Shown here: piece after piece, positions 1 to 6,344 of the stretch
How the letters are laid out: every line of letters starts with the position of its first letter
Numbering within the stretch: position 1 is the stretch's first letter
Assembly (NCBI GenBank): GCA_018667995.1
Contig: JABIQT010000890.1
Span: 1-6,344, forward strand
Direction of reading: 5' to 3'
Source of the DNA: Candidatus Latescibacterota bacterium
GTDB lineage: Bacteria; JAAXHH01; JABIQT01
Length of the DNA: 6,344 nt
The notes under the pieces: generated by a model
Told to the model about the DNA's origin: nothing
The model's input: the letters and a program-made list of their open reading frames with translations, nothing else
Database searches by the model: none
Made by a program: the position numbers and the translations under genes

Positions 1-1850
1 ATGATCTGCCCACCGGCACTGCTCACGCCCAGTCCCGTGGCAATGCCTACCTCAGGTGCACGGTCTTCGGTCGTGCTTAAATAGATCGGGGGGCCGAGAT
101 ATTCGGGTACGTCTCTTCCTGCAATCTGCTCCGGCATGTCACCGCCCACGGACCGTTTCACCGCCAATTTCCTGGCGATGCGCTCGATTTGGCGGTCGAA
201 ATTGCGCAGCCCTGGCTCCCTGGTGTATTCACTGATTACGCGGCTAATGGCATCGTCTGTCAGCCCCAGCCCCTCAGCACCCAGTCCATGCTGCTTCGAC
301 TGCTTTGGTACCAGATATCGATGTGCTATTTCCAGCTTCTCGTCCTCAGTGTATCCAGGAATTGGTATGACCTCCATCCGATCTCTCAACGGTTCCGGTA
401 TATCATAGAGGGAATTGGCAGTGGCTATGAAGACCACGCGAGAGAGATCGATGGGCAAGTCAAGGTAGTGGTCGACGAACGCCGAATTCTGCTCAGGATC
501 GAGCACCTCCAACATGGCTGATGACAGGTCTCCCGTCGCGGAATTGGATCCCATCTTGTCAATTTCATCGATCATGAACACGGGATTCTTGACCCCGGCC
601 CGTTGAAGAGACTGGATTATCTTACCGGGCATAGACGCAACGTAGGTACGGCGGTGACCGCGTATCTCAGCTTCGTCACGCACCCCGCCTACCGACATGC
701 GAACGAAGGGACGCCCTATGGCCTTGGCGATAGAATGGCCCAGGGAGGTCTTTCCAGTACCCGGCGGTCCCACAAAACAGAGAATTGGTCCCGTCATGCT
801 ACCCGTCAGCTGCGTGACAGCCATGTATTCTATGATTCGTTCCTTGACGTCATCGATGCCATAATGATCCCTGTCCAGAGCCTCACGCACTGTCTGAATG
901 TCCACATCGCCCGGCGCTTCCCGGGACCACGGGACATCCAGAATATGATCGATGTAGCTGCGCATTACCTGGTATTCCTGGGAGAGCGGCGTGATCTGCT
1001 TCAGTCGTTTGATCTGGGTCTCTACGGCGTCAAAAACCGCCCCTTGCACTCCGGCCTCGGCGAGTTTGCTCTCCAGCTCTTTGACGTCTACCTCGTGACC
1101 ATCCTCCTCGCCAAGCATCTGACGTATGGCCTGCATCTGCTGCCTGAGATAAAACTCGCGCTGCCCCTTGTCGATTTCGATCTCTGTTTTCTCGGCCGTT
1201 TCCTGACTGACCATAGTTCGCGTGATGGTCGCCTCGGTAAAGGCAATGGCTAACCTTAGTCTATCTGGAATGTCAAGGGTGAAGATCGCGATCTTTCGTT
1301 CGTCGTAGGAGAGATTCAGATAGGAGCAAAGTAGATCTGCAAAGAAGCCGGGATTCTCTGTGTTCATCGACAGAATCGCCAGCTCCTCTTCCTGGAAGTA
1401 CTCATTGGTATCCATGAGTTTGGAGAAAACATCCAGAGCACGGATAACCAATTGATTCACCTCACCTGCCTTGCCGGGATTCTCATCCGCCCAGCTAACA
1501 CTCGCCTTGAAGTGCGGTTCTTCCTGGATCATCTCATCACAACGAACCCTCCGTATGCCCTGTAACACAACCTGAACCACATCGTTAGGAAGATTCAGCT
1601 TCGATACCATCCGAGCAGCTACACCAATGCCCATCAGGTTATCGGCCTCTATCTCTTCCTCCACGTCAAGGCGAAACATCACCAGAACAGGTTCATCTGT
1701 TGATAGTGAGTTTACCAGGTTTAGATTCTTTTCTAGTCTGATCTGAACCGTCGTAGTACCCAGCGGAAATACAACGGCGCTGATCAAGGGCAGTGCTGCC
1801 ATGGTGTCTGGCAGATCGGATTCTTGTAGTACTTCCTCATTCGATGTCAT
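1..1850 (-). CDS. lon: Lon-type ATP-dependent protease (LonA), C-terminus cut off by the window edge
   Basis: Cytosolic AAA+ serine protease that unfolds and degrades damaged and regulatory proteins. The minus frame reads open without a stop for 616 codons from ATG 1850-1848 to the left edge. The order seen is the N-terminal LON substrate-binding domain (about residues 18-215), the helical linker with QREFYLRQQMQAIRQ (about 230-244), then the AAA+ module. The AAA+ module has Walker A GPPGTGKT (361-368, K367), Walker B MIDEIDK (426-432), a sensor-1 Asn in FIATAN (N479) and a sensor-2 Arg in GLRNFDR (R549). The last residues are the beginning of the protease domain. The catalytic Ser/Lys dyad, expected roughly 70-110 residues further on, is not covered, so activity cannot be judged. 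E. coli Lon is 784 residues, so about 170-200 are probably missing. The start is supported by an AAGGAG site 7 bases upstream. No frameshift was found. The gene is divergent from the heme operon. Confidence 0.97.
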   Translation of the reverse strand, partial: MTSNEEVLQESDLPDTMAALPLISAVVFPLGTTTVQIRLEKNLNLVNSLSTDEPVLVMFRLDVEEEIEADNLMGIGVAARMVSKLNLPNDVVQVVLQGIRRVRCDEMIQEEPHFKASVSWADENPGKAGEVNQLVIRALDVFSKLMDTNEYFQEEELAILSMNTENPGFFADLLCSYLNLSYDERKIAIFTLDIPDRLRLAIAFTEATITRTMVSQETAEKTEIEIDKGQREFYLRQQMQAIRQMLGEEDGHEVDVKELESKLAEAGVQGAVFDAVETQIKRLKQITPLSQEYQVMRSYIDHILDVPWSREAPGDVDIQTVREALDRDHYGIDDVKERIIEYMAVTQLTGSMTGPILCFVGPPGTGKTSLGHSIAKAIGRPFVRMSVGGVRDEAEIRGHRRTYVASMPGKIIQSLQRAGVKNPVFMIDEIDKMGSNSATGDLSSAMLEVLDPEQNSAFVDHYLDLPIDLSRVVFIATANSLYDIPEPLRDRMEVIPIPGYTEDEKLEIAHRYLVPKQSKQHGLGAEGLGLTDDAISRVISEYTREPGLRNFDRQIERIARKLAVKRSVGGDMPEQIAGRDVPEYLGPPIYLSTTEDRAPEVGIATGLGVSSAGGQI

Positions 1851-1857
1851 CAGAAAG

Positions 1858-1863
1858 CTCCTT
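1858..1863 (-). promoter_or_regulatory. Ribosome binding site of lon
   Basis: On the minus strand the sequence reads AAGGAG, 7 bases before the ATG at 1850. This six-base match to the anti-Shine-Dalgarno sequence fixes the lon start. It is clearly stronger than the sites before the hem genes. Confidence 0.85.
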
Positions 1864-1914
1864 CGCAGCGTGGCTGAACGCCATCAGACAGGGCTACCGT
1901 AGTCTCAAACAATC

Positions 1915-1942
1915 AGAATAAGCAGCTCCCAAAGAACGTCAA
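1915..1942 (-). promoter_or_regulatory. Predicted sigma70-type promoter of lon
   Basis: On the minus strand there is TTGACG (1942-1937, five of six consensus bases), a 16-base spacer, and TATTCT (1920-1915, four of six). The start of transcription would be near 1908, giving a leader of about 58 bases. I saw no sigma32-like CCCCAT box at the spacing needed for a heat-shock promoter, although lon is often heat-induced. This is a consensus match by eye only. Confidence 0.45.
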
Positions 1943-1972
1943 GCTATATTGAGAATCACCTGGCTCACCTAC

Positions 1973-2007
1973 CCCTACCGGTGGCCAGAATCCGCTTGAC
2001 CGTAGGG
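1973..2007. repeat. Inverted repeat overlapping the -35 box of the hem promoter
   Basis: The left arm CCCTACCGG (1973-1981) and right arm CCGTAGGG (2000-2007) are complementary except for one unpaired C. They are separated by 18 bases. The right arm covers the last two bases of the predicted -35 box TTGACC and the start of the spacer, so a protein bound here could control the hem operon. No known operator consensus is recognised and chance is possible for arms this short. Confidence 0.35.
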
Positions 2008-2024
2008 AGTTACCAGCCTATCTT
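1996..2024 (+). promoter_or_regulatory. Predicted sigma70-type promoter of the hemX-hemA-hemC-hemD operon
   Basis: TTGACC (1996-2001, five of six consensus bases) is followed by an exact 17-base spacer and TATCTT (2019-2024, four of six). Transcription would start near 2031, leaving a leader of about 43 bases before the ATG at 2074. A second short inverted repeat, ACCAG (2012-2016) and CTGGT (2031-2035), brackets the -10 box. This is the best match found in the 223-base region. It lies back to back with the predicted lon promoter, the two -35 boxes being 53 bases apart. Confidence 0.5.
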
Positions 2025-2073
2025 TGGCCCCTGGTGGCGGTAAGTTCAGCATGATTCTTACAAGGCGTGTTTA

Positions 2074-2889
2074 ATGACGGCTTCGCTGTTACACGGACTC
2101 ATAATGGTTGGATATCTCGGAAGCGCTGTTTCCTATATCCGCCATTTTCCAACCAGACAGTTCCGCATAGGCCGCTATGCCACCGGCCTGCTCCTGATTT
2201 CATTAATCTGCCATAGTGTTTTACTCATATCCATCGGCATCCAGTCGGGGCATCTGCCGTTTGTTGGGCTCTATGAATCGATCAGTTTCTTCACTTGGCT
2301 CATTGCCATAGTATACCTGAGTCTCGAACTGAAATTCAGGGACAAGTCTCTCGGCGCATTCGTGGTGCCCCTGATTCTAACGGCCCAGATCGCGGCATCC
2401 ATGCTCATTCACCCCGGAAGTCCATTACCCCCCCTATTGCAGAGCTCCTGGTTTAGCATTCACGTGACAGCAAGCTTCGTGGCATACGCCGCATTCTTCT
2501 TTTCTTTTATAACTGGCATTCTGTACATGATGCAGACCTACTATCTGAAGGCACGACGCTTTGGCGTGGTCTTCTCCCGTCTCCCTGCCCTGGATATGCT
2601 GGATGACATGAACCTGAAAGCAACTACGATCGGATGGCTCTTTCTAACCTTAGGCATGGCCACAGGGCTTTTCTGGGCACTGCAAGCCTGGCCGACATTC
2701 CTTTGGCTGCAGGATCCCAAAATAGTCTGCGTAATATTGACTTGGGTTATCTACGCCTTCCAGCTCACGGCTCGTTATACTTTGGGGTGGCAAGGCCAAC
2801 GCACAGCTTATCTCGCCACGGCGGGGTTCATATCTGTTTTATTCGCCTACATTGGTGCGCGACTCTGGACCGATGTTCACGTATTCTGA
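2074..2889 (+). CDS. HemX/CcsA-family cytochrome c assembly-like membrane protein
   Basis: Integral membrane protein of 271 residues with about eight hydrophobic segments (near 1-22, 36-56, 67-85, 94-113, 126-152, 186-205, 216-233 and 246-265). Family hallmarks are LPFVGLYESISFFTW (61-75), SSWFSIHVTASFVAYAAF (124-141) and the late WQGQRTAYLATAGF (239-252). H47 and H130 are candidate heme-contacting histidines. The tryptophan-rich WWD heme-handling motif of true CcsA/CcmC cytochrome c synthases is not visible, which fits the HemX/YpjD branch. In Bacillus subtilis HemX lowers the cellular amount of HemA; whether this protein does the same is inference from its place directly before hemA. The start is supported by AAGG (2062-2065) 8 bases upstream. 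The stop is 18 bases before hemA, so the two are almost certainly co-transcribed. A role in heme handling or cytochrome c maturation is the alternative. Confidence 0.85.
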   Translation: MTASLLHGLIMVGYLGSAVSYIRHFPTRQFRIGRYATGLLLISLICHSVLLISIGIQSGHLPFVGLYESISFFTWLIAIVYLSLELKFRDKSLGAFVVPLILTAQIAASMLIHPGSPLPPLLQSSWFSIHVTASFVAYAAFFFSFITGILYMMQTYYLKARRFGVVFSRLPALDMLDDMNLKATTIGWLFLTLGMATGLFWALQAWPTFLWLQDPKIVCVILTWVIYAFQLTARYTLGWQGQRTAYLATAGFISVLFAYIGARLWTDVHVF

Positions 2890-2907
2890 AAAATCCACTG
2901 ACTCCTC

Positions 2908-4194
2908 ATGCATCTAAACCTCATTGGTCTTAGTCACCATACAGCCCCGATCGATATCCGTGATCAGGTAGCCCTCACTGAGAGTGTGCAAGACCGAGCT
3001 TTATCTCTCCTGAAAGCATCCGGTAGCAAGCTATTGGAGGGCGTGGTTCTCTCCACATGCAATCGAAGTGAAGTGTACGCCACCACAGAAGGTGACGCGC
3101 CAGATGCCCTTCCTGTCGAGCACCTGTTTCACGAGATCCACGGACTCTCACGCGGTGTATTGACTCCCTATCTTTATCGCAAGTCGGACGAAGCTGCAAT
3201 TCGACATCTATTTCGCGTGGTGTCCAGCCTTGATTCTATGGTCATGGGTGAACAACAGATCCTCGGGCAGGTCAAGAATGCCTACCTGAAGTCACTGGAT
3301 GAGCAGACGACTGGTGTGGTGTTGAACCGGCTATTCGAGCGAGCCCTGGTCGTGGGGAAGAAAGTCAGAGAGCAGACTGAAATTGGTGTAGGGGCGGTCT
3401 CCGTAAGTTCTGTAGCGGTGGAGCTGGCCAAGAAAATCTTCAAAGACTTGAGTCAGCACACGGCCATGCTCATCGGGGCCGGGGAAACGGGTGAATTGAC
3501 AGCTCGCTATCTGGCCGACCATGGGATACGGTCTATAGTCGTCGCCAACAGGACTGTGGAGCGGGCCGTTGAGGTGGCGAACCGCTTCAACGGAGCCGGG
3601 GTACATATTGACGAAGGTCTGCAGATGATGAAGGATACGGACATAGTCATCAGCTCCACAGGCGCAGATCACCATATACTGCGCAGGGAGGACCTGGCGG
3701 AGATTATGCGCGCCAGAAGGAACAAGCCCATATTTCTGATAGATATTGCCGTTCCGAGAGACATTGATCCCCACGTTCGAAGCGTATACAACGTCTTTCT
3801 CTATGACATCGACGACCTACAGACAGTAGCCGACGAAAATACCGACAGGCGCAAGAAAGAAGCACAGGAGGCGGAGCAAATCGTCGAAGGCGAGGTAATG
3901 CGTTTTCTGGGATGGTACCAGGGACTGGCCGTGACGCCTACCATTAAAGAATTGCGCAGACAGGCCGACGAGATTCGGTCGGAGGAACTGCAAAAGACGC
4001 TGGCACGTCTGGAACACTTGTCCGACGGTGACCGACAGACCGTAGAGCAGATGAGCCGCCTTATCATCAACAAACTCCTGCACACGCCCACAGTCCGGCT
4101 AAAGGACGTTTCCCAGCCTGGAGAAGATATCCAACACCTCAGCAGCATTCGGCATCTTTTTGGACTTGACGAGAATAAAAATGAAGGCGATTGA
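2908..4194 (+). CDS. hemA: Glutamyl-tRNA reductase
   Basis: Cytosolic enzyme that reduces the glutamyl group of Glu-tRNA(Glu) with NADPH to glutamate-1-semialdehyde, the first committed step of the C5 tetrapyrrole pathway. Its 428 residues match the family length. The N-terminal catalytic domain has GLSHHTAP (7-14), the nucleophile C51 in STCNRSEVY (49-57), conserved H100 and SLDSMVMGEQQILGQVK (107-123). The NADPH-binding domain has the dinucleotide loop GAGETGE (190-196), ANRT (213-216) and AVPRDIDP (281-288). The C-terminal part (about 310-428) is the charged helical dimerisation domain, with INKLLHTP at 387-394. All key residues are present. The start is fixed because an in-frame TGA at 2899 lies just upstream with no other start between. 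There is no recognisable Shine-Dalgarno sequence, so translation may be coupled to hemX. In enteric bacteria this enzyme is limited by heme-dependent proteolysis involving Lon and ClpAP. Confidence 0.98.
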   Translation: MHLNLIGLSHHTAPIDIRDQVALTESVQDRALSLLKASGSKLLEGVVLSTCNRSEVYATTEGDAPDALPVEHLFHEIHGLSRGVLTPYLYRKSDEAAIRHLFRVVSSLDSMVMGEQQILGQVKNAYLKSLDEQTTGVVLNRLFERALVVGKKVREQTEIGVGAVSVSSVAVELAKKIFKDLSQHTAMLIGAGETGELTARYLADHGIRSIVVANRTVERAVEVANRFNGAGVHIDEGLQMMKDTDIVISSTGADHHILRREDLAEIMRARRNKPIFLIDIAVPRDIDPHVRSVYNVFLYDIDDLQTVADENTDRRKKEAQEAEQIVEGEVMRFLGWYQGLAVTPTIKELRRQADEIRSEELQKTLARLEHLSDGDRQTVEQMSRLIINKLLHTPTVRLKDVSQPGEDIQHLSSIRHLFGLDENKNEGD

Positions 4195-4230
4195 TACCGA
4201 TCCCCGCCTCTCCCAGGACTATACTACCAC

Positions 4231-5130
4231 ATGAATCCCCTTATCATCGGGACACGCGGCAGCCAGTTAGCACGGACACAGACTGATATGGTGGCCGATC
4301 AGATTCGGTCTGACAATCCGGACATGCAGATAGAGATTCGGATTCTCACCACCAAAGGAGATCGCATTACTGATGCGCCGCTCTCCTCCTTCGGTGGCGA
4401 GGGCGTTTTCGTGAAAGAGTTGGAACGTGCATTACTGTCAGATGAGATAGATATAGCCGTGCACAGCCTGAAGGACATGCCTACGGCCATACCGGACGGC
4501 CTGGCACTGTCTGCAATTCCAGAACGCGCAGACGCTCGTGATGCTTTGATCTCAGCCGACGGTCTCCATTTCTCAGACCTTCCTCGAGGAGCACGCATAG
4601 GCACCAGCAGCCTTCGGCGCCGAGGACAATTGCTGGGCCAGCGGCCGGACCTTACCATGGTCGATCTCCGCGGAAACCTCGATACGAGACTCAAGAAACT
4701 GCTTGAGACAGATTTGGACGCTATCATTTTAGCGACCGCTGGGCTGGATCGGTTGGGCTGGAGTGATCGTATAACGGAACGATTGCCCTGCGACCTGGTT
4801 CTCCCCGCCGTTGGCCAGGGGGCTCTATCTCTAGAGACAAAGACTGACGGCCGAGCACGATCTATAGCGGCAACCATGAACCACGAACGCACAGAGCTGG
4901 CGGTGACAGCCGAACGTGCTTTCCTCAAAGCACTGGGCGGTGGATGTCAGACGCCCATCGGCGGTTGGGCTCGTTTGATTGGGGACGAACTGGTTGTGGA
5001 CGGCCTCGTGGCAGATGTTGATGGCAAATGGATCGTTCGAAACCAGCTCCATGGACCACCGGATGAAGCCGAGCGACTTGGAATATCTCTCGCAGAGAAG
5101 ATCGCGGTCCTGGTGGACAAGGCTGGCTGA
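4231..5130 (+). CDS. hemC: Hydroxymethylbilane synthase (porphobilinogen deaminase)
   Basis: Cytosolic enzyme that joins four porphobilinogen molecules head to tail into hydroxymethylbilane, using a covalently attached dipyrromethane primer. Its 299 residues are near the usual length. Domain 1 has IGTRGSQLA (6-14), TTKGDR (40-45), GEGVFVKELE (57-66) and HSLKDMPT (78-85), where D82 matches the catalytic aspartate (D84 in E. coli). IGTSSLRRRGQL (123-134) supplies the substrate-binding arginines around R129-R130, followed by VDLRGNLDTRL (144-154). LPAVGQGAL (191-199) leads into the C-terminal domain, where C239 in LGGGCQTPIG is the cofactor-attachment cysteine. All key residues are present. The gene starts 36 bases after hemA, with AGGA (4215-4218) 12 bases before the ATG, a weak and distant ribosome binding site. 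Its product is the substrate of HemD, encoded next. Confidence 0.98.
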   Translation: MNPLIIGTRGSQLARTQTDMVADQIRSDNPDMQIEIRILTTKGDRITDAPLSSFGGEGVFVKELERALLSDEIDIAVHSLKDMPTAIPDGLALSAIPERADARDALISADGLHFSDLPRGARIGTSSLRRRGQLLGQRPDLTMVDLRGNLDTRLKKLLETDLDAIILATAGLDRLGWSDRITERLPCDLVLPAVGQGALSLETKTDGRARSIAATMNHERTELAVTAERAFLKALGGGCQTPIGGWARLIGDELVVDGLVADVDGKWIVRNQLHGPPDEAERLGISLAEKIAVLVDKAG

Positions 5131-5186
5131 CGCCCTGACGAATCCGACTCCTGAACCAGGCTTCGGTTACTGGAAACACTGGCCAC

Positions 5187-5960
5187 ATGACCAACCTCCC
5201 CCTATCAGGACTCAGCGTCCTGGTGACCCGCAGCTCGAACCAATCAGAAAGCCTCTCATCAAAACTCCGGTCATTTGGTGCCGAAGTCATTGAATCCCCC
5301 CTGATTCGCATCGAACCTCCGAACGACTGGCAGCCGCTCGACCTGGCTCTGGCTACGCTCGAGAACTTCGACTGGATCGTTTTCACCAGTGGGAATGCTG
5401 TCGAATTCGCCTTTAAAAGACTTTCAGAACAAGCCAGCGAGGTGCCTAAGAAAACCCGTATCGCAGCGGTAGGAAAGGCCACCGTCACGCGAGTTGAAGA
5501 GCTCGGACATGCCGTGGCGTTCCATCCCGAGAAGTATGATGCGGATTCTCTAGTTGCGGGTCTGGCTGGTAAACACGATCTGGCTGGATCGAGAATGCTT
5601 GTCCTCTGTGGTGAGCTCGCCGGCGCGAAGGTACCTGACCGGCTCGCTCAACTCGGCGCGTCGGTCACTACAGCCACAGTCTACAGAACCGTTTTGACCG
5701 GATCCCTACCGACAGAAACACTTGAGCTCCTGCAACGCCAGGCACTACAGGCTATCACGTTTACCAGTTCTTCGGCCGTTACTTCTTTCATGCGCGCTGT
5801 CGAAGACTTACCTGCCAGCTGTCTTGCAGGTATGACCGTGGCATGTATCGGGCCGGTCACCGCTAAAACTGCGCAGGAATCGGGCCTCGTGGTAGACGTA
5901 GTACCAGCAGAAGCTACCATTAACGCACTGGCGGATGCGCTGGCTGCTCGATTCGAATAA
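5187..5960 (+). CDS. hemD: Uroporphyrinogen-III synthase
   Basis: Cytosolic enzyme that cyclises hydroxymethylbilane with inversion of ring D to give uroporphyrinogen III, the branch point to heme, siroheme and cobalamin. Its 257 residues fit the family. The sequence is poorly conserved, as usual, but the two-lobed pattern is clear. Visible elements are LSVLVTRS (9-16), FDWIVFTSGNAVEFAF (61-76), RIAAVGKAT (91-99), RMLVLCGELAG (136-146) and the VYRT element with its conserved tyrosine (Y166). ITFTSSSAVTSF (190-201) and VACIGPVTAKTA (218-229) mark the second lobe. The start is 56 bases after hemC; only GGA at 5172-5174, 12 bases upstream, resembles a ribosome binding site. The position after hemC agrees with the pathway order. 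There is a small 9-base direct repeat in the gene (5561-5569 and 5579-5587), without effect on the frame. Confidence 0.95.
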   Translation: MTNLPLSGLSVLVTRSSNQSESLSSKLRSFGAEVIESPLIRIEPPNDWQPLDLALATLENFDWIVFTSGNAVEFAFKRLSEQASEVPKKTRIAAVGKATVTRVEELGHAVAFHPEKYDADSLVAGLAGKHDLAGSRMLVLCGELAGAKVPDRLAQLGASVTTATVYRTVLTGSLPTETLELLQRQALQAITFTSSSAVTSFMRAVEDLPASCLAGMTVACIGPVTAKTAQESGLVVDVVPAEATINALADALAARFE

Positions 5961-6172
5961 CACCCACCCCAGAACCGCAGTATACCGACCCGATTCTTGG
6001 CACAGCTGCCTGATCATACCTGCCAGCATCTTCGCTCGCCTTAATCACATAGAACCCATTGGGCCGGCGTTTTTCAGCATTCTCACGCTCGACTGGTGGC
6101 CGCCTTTCGGCTTGACTTTTCATGCTAAGAGCCTAAGTTCGGCTGTACCTGATTTTCATGCGTGGAGAGTCT
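5961..6172. other. Intergenic region between hemD and the downstream dehydrogenase gene
   Basis: These 212 bases hold no convincing gene. A short minus-strand ORF (6123-5920) and a plus-strand ORF (5935-6318) cross it, but neither has good coding evidence. A short hairpin GCCG-CCTTT-CGGC (6099-6111) followed by TTGACTTTT could be a very weak terminator for the hem operon. The same stretch contains TTGACT (6112-6117), a possible -35 box for the next gene, but only a poor -10 (TAAGTT, 6134-6139, 16-base spacer) follows. I see no tRNA, riboswitch or strong repeat. Confidence 0.4.
6164..6167 (+). promoter_or_regulatory. Ribosome binding site of the partial dehydrogenase gene
   Basis: GGAG lies 5 bases before the ATG at 6173. 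It supports that ATG over the in-frame ATG four codons later (6185) and shows that this reading frame, not the overlapping longer plus-strand ORF, is the real one. Confidence 0.6.
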
Positions 6173-6344
6173 ATGAAGGGTATCATGTTCGTCGAAAAGG
6201 GACGGGCAGCCTTTATCGAAGAAGACATACCTGCCTGCTCGGCCGAGACGGCCCTACTGCAGACTCTCTGTTCGGGAATGACACACGGCACAAAACGAAA
6301 TGTCCTGATGGACGGTAGCTGCGGTGTCCGAGCCGGTGCGACTA
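6173..6344 (+). CDS. Probable medium-chain (GroES-like) alcohol dehydrogenase family protein, N-terminal fragment
   Basis: The frame is open from ATG 6173 to the right edge, giving 57 complete residues of a protein that should reach roughly 330-380. The opening MKGIMFVEKGRAAFIEEDIP is the beta-strand pattern that starts the GroES-like domain of the MDR superfamily. TALLQTLCSGMTHGTKRNVL (26-45) matches the region that usually reads vxvxxSGxxxGTExxvl. In zinc-dependent members a cysteine sits two residues after this SG pair; here that place is T37, so a catalytic zinc at this site is unlikely, as in the SG-x-x-x-GTE branch of the superfamily. The usual GPGE before the second strand is replaced by CSAE (22-25). 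Substrate and pathway cannot be told. There is no evidence that it belongs to the hem operon, being 212 bases downstream. Confidence 0.65.
   Translation, partial: MKGIMFVEKGRAAFIEEDIPACSAETALLQTLCSGMTHGTKRNVLMDGSCGVRAGAT

Noticed and set aside
136-1253. Plus-strand open frames opposite lon (136-408, 189-521, 603-1253)
   Set aside because: They are antisense to an uninterrupted, motif-complete Lon reading frame, and their translations show no family pattern.
4191-4225. Possible internal promoter before hemC (TTGATA 4191-4196 and TATACT 4220-4225)
   Set aside because: The spacer is 23 bases, too long for a sigma70 promoter.
4299-5488. Long minus-strand open frames opposite hemC and hemD (4299-4928, 4925-5488)
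   Set aside because: They are shadows of conserved hemC and hemD; the translations are rich in Ser and Arg without recognisable domains.
5561-5587. Nine-base direct repeat TCTGGCTGG within hemD
   Set aside because: The copies are 18 bases apart and in frame, encoding LAG twice; this is a trivial coding repeat with no sign of a mobile element.
5998-6014. TGGCAC...TGCC resembling a sigma54 -24/-12 promoter
   Set aside because: The GG and GC elements are about three bases too close together for sigma54.
6099-6120. Possible intrinsic terminator GCCG-CCTTT-CGGC followed by TTGACTTTT
   Set aside because: The stem is only four to five pairs and the T run is broken, so it is too weak to call; an alternative three-pair fold exists in the same bases.
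5935-6318. 127-residue plus-strand ORF spanning the end of hemD, the gap and the start of the dehydrogenase gene
   Set aside because: It overlaps two better-supported frames, has no ribosome binding site, and its translation is of chance-like composition.

Overview
The window carries an ordinary bacterial housekeeping locus with two divergently transcribed parts. On the minus strand, from 1850 to the left edge, is a Lon-type ATP-dependent protease whose C-terminal end lies outside the window. On the plus strand, from 2074 to 5960, is a four-gene tetrapyrrole (heme) biosynthesis cluster: a HemX/CcsA-family membrane protein, hemA (glutamyl-tRNA reductase), hemC (hydroxymethylbilane synthase) and hemD (uroporphyrinogen-III synthase). 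A 212-base non-coding gap follows. Then comes the start of another plus-strand gene (6173 to the right edge) whose N-terminus looks like a medium-chain (GroES-like) dehydrogenase.

The organism is a bacterium that makes 5-aminolevulinate by the C5 route (tRNA-Glu to HemA). The base composition looks moderate, slightly above 50% GC by eye. A HemX/CcsA-like gene directly before hemA-hemC-hemD occurs in several phyla (Firmicutes, Deltaproteobacteria, Nitrospirae-like lineages), so I cannot name a taxon. No phage, transposon, CRISPR, tRNA or rRNA signal is visible.

The genes work together as follows. HemA reduces glutamyl-tRNA to glutamate-1-semialdehyde. HemC polymerises four porphobilinogens into hydroxymethylbilane, and HemD closes and inverts ring D to give uroporphyrinogen III. 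hemL and hemB, which supply the intervening steps, are not in the window. HemX-type proteins affect HemA level in Bacillus, and Lon degrades HemA in enteric bacteria, so HemA here sits beside genes for two possible controllers of its amount. The 223-base region between lon and hemX holds a plausible sigma70-type promoter for each direction and short inverted repeats around the hem promoter.

I looked for an undescribed system and did not find one. The remaining points of interest are the lon/hem adjacency, the inverted repeats at the promoter, the weak ribosome binding sites inside the hem operon, a small antisense ORF in the gap after hemD, and a dehydrogenase with threonine where zinc-dependent relatives have a catalytic cysteine.
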